From: Flavobacteriaceae bacterium UBA5079
GTDB lineage: Bacteria; Bacteroidota; Bacteroidia; Flavobacteriales; Flavobacteriaceae
Reading direction: 5' to 3'
Assembly: GCA_002414705.1 (NCBI GenBank)
Contig: DIAL01000007.1
Location: 12,561-19,333 of the forward strand
Length of the DNA: 6,773 nucleotides
In this document: in pieces, positions 5,499-6,773 of the stretch
Layout: every line of letters begins with the position of its first letter
How positions within the stretch are numbered: the stretch's first letter is position 1
Program-made: the position numbers and the translations under genes
Notes under the pieces: model-generated
The model's database searches: none
What the model saw: only the letters and a program-made list of their open reading frames with translations
Told to the model about the DNA's origin: nothing

Positions 5499-6773
5499 TT
5501 ACTTTTTACGCATATAAACACTAACAGGAACACCATGAAAATCAAAATGTTCACGAAGTTTATTTTCTAGAAAACGTTTGTAACCGTCTCTAACGTATTG
5601 CGGTAAATTACAGAAAAACGCAAATTGCGGCTGTGGTGTTGGCAATTGCATGATATATTTAATCTTCACAAACTTACCTTTGTAAGCAGGTGGTGGATAA
5701 TTTTCAATAATAGGCAACATAATTTCGTTAAGCTTACTTGTCTTAATCTTTTTGTTTCGGTTATTATAAACTTCTACAGCAGTTTCAATAGCTTTGTAAA
5801 TACGTTGTTTATTTAAAACAGAAATGAAAACAATAGGCACATCTGTAAAAGGCTCCATTTGTTCTCTAATATGCTTTTCAAATTCTTTGGTTGTTTTGGT
5901 GTCTTTTTCAACCAAATCCCATTTGTTAACCAAAATAACAATACCCTTACGGTTACGTTCCGCTAACCAAAATATGTTTTGCACTTGACCGTCAAATCCA
6001 CGAGTAGCATCTAGAACCACCAAACATACATCTGAATGTTCTATGGCACGTACACTGCGCATAACGGAATAAAATTCTAAATCTTCTTTTACTTTCGATT
6101 TCTTACGAATTCCAGCTGTATCTACCAGATTAAATTCGAAACCAAAACGATTATATTTTGTATCAATAGAATCTCTAGTAGTTCCGGCAACATCGGTAAC
6201 AATGTATCTATCTTCTCCAATTAAAGCATTTATAAATGATGATTTTCCAGCATTTGGACGACCAACCACAGCAAAACGCGGTAATTCAGTTTCTTCAATA
6301 ATTTCTTTTTCTGGCAAGGCTTTTACAAGTGCATCTAGCAAATCTCCTGTTCCACTGCCATTAATACTTGCAATGGTAAAATAATCGCCTAAACCTAATG
6401 AATAAAATTCGACAGCATTTTCAGCACGTTTACCATTATCTACTTTATTGACTACTAAAAAAACGGGTTTGGATACTTTACGCAATAATTTAGCTACATC
6501 TTCATCCATTCCAGTTACGCCAGATTCTACATCTACCATAAAAATAATAGCATCGGCCTCATCAATAGCAATTTCAACTTGCTTATCAATTTCAGCTTCA
6601 AAAACATCATCACTTCCTTTTACGTAACCGCCAGTATCTATTAAGGAAAACTCACGACCATTCCAGTCACTTTTTCCATAATGGCGATCTCTGGTTACAC
6701 CACTTGTGGCATCCACAATAGCTTCTCTACGTTGAATTAAACGGTTAAAGAAGGTGGACTTTCCAACATTTGG
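5499..6773 (-). CDS. der: Ribosome-assembly GTPase Der (EngA), N-terminus cut by window edge
   Basis: Der is an essential tandem GTPase that binds the 50S subunit late in its assembly. The frame is open to the window edge, and its first visible residues are [12 protein letters not shown], so the first P-loop is cut and about 10 residues are missing. In visible numbering, G domain 1 has TSGVTRDR (23-30), DTGG (46-49), NKVD (109-112) and SINGSG (136-141). G domain 2 has GRPNAGKSS (171-179), GTTRDS (197-202), DTAG (218-221), NKWD (283-286) and ISVLNKQR (317-324). The C-terminal KH-like domain covers about 345-424, with YPPPAYKGK and the end YMRKK. The GTG at 6714-6716 is an internal valine codon, not the start. 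In the G5 motif of domain 2, Val replaces the more usual Ala of SAL, a mild change. About 434 residues in total matches the family. Its own terminator lies downstream. Confidence 0.97.
   Translation of the reverse strand, partial: PNVGKSTFFNRLIQRREAIVDATSGVTRDRHYGKSDWNGREFSLIDTGGYVKGSDDVFEAEIDKQVEIAIDEADAIIFMVDVESGVTGMDEDVAKLLRKVSKPVFLVVNKVDNGKRAENAVEFYSLGLGDYFTIASINGSGTGDLLDALVKALPEKEIIEETELPRFAVVGRPNAGKSSFINALIGEDRYIVTDVAGTTRDSIDTKYNRFGFEFNLVDTAGIRKKSKVKEDLEFYSVMRSVRAIEHSDVCLVVLDATRGFDGQVQNIFWLAERNRKGIVILVNKWDLVEKDTKTTKEFEKHIREQMEPFTDVPIVFISVLNKQRIYKAIETAVEVYNNRNKKIKTSKLNEIMLPIIENYPPPAYKGKFVKIKYIMQLPTPQPQFAFFCNLPQYVRDGYKRFLENKLREHFDFHGVPVSVYMRKK

Noticed and set aside
6714..6716. GTG as a possible start of der
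   Set aside because: The frame continues upstream to the window edge and encodes the first P-loop (PNVGKST) and following helix, so this codon is an internal valine in [11 protein letters not shown].

Overview
This window looks like an ordinary stretch of chromosome from a Bacteroidota organism, most likely a Flavobacteriaceae member. The evidence is low GC, A-rich leaders in place of Shine-Dalgarno sites, and an outer-membrane receptor with the N-terminal carboxypeptidase-regulatory-like domain typical of that phylum. The Der GTPase and the M23/MerR/LemA/TPM gene set also look flavobacterial. Genus cannot be fixed from sequence alone.

Left half (1-2398, + strand): five tightly packed genes read in one direction. 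These are the 3' end of a probable M23 cell-wall peptidase, a small cysteine-free MerR-type regulator 1 nt behind it, a LemA-family membrane protein, a soluble TPM-domain protein, and a secreted, membrane-anchored TPM-domain protein with a long glycine-rich tail. LemA and the two TPM genes are 5 and 9 nt apart and are very probably one transcript. The order suggests an envelope-related module: one LemA, one cytosolic TPM and one periplasmic TPM. The biochemical role of this trio is poorly known.

Middle (2399-2507): a convergent junction holding a perfect (ATTAGAG)4 heptamer array and a perfect 16-bp hairpin that can serve as a shared terminator.

Right half (2508-6773, - strand): a 934-residue outer-membrane beta-barrel protein of the TonB-dependent-receptor type with no SusD partner in view. 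Upstream of it is a 186-nt gap with a candidate promoter and a hairpin terminator. Then comes the ribosome-assembly GTPase gene der, which runs off the right edge within its first P-loop. The OMP and der are probably separate transcripts, because a terminator lies between them.

I see no mobile element, CRISPR array, RNA gene, phage gene or defence system. Every long reading frame is accounted for by recognisable families. The least understood part is the LemA-TPM-TPM cluster, not a new system.
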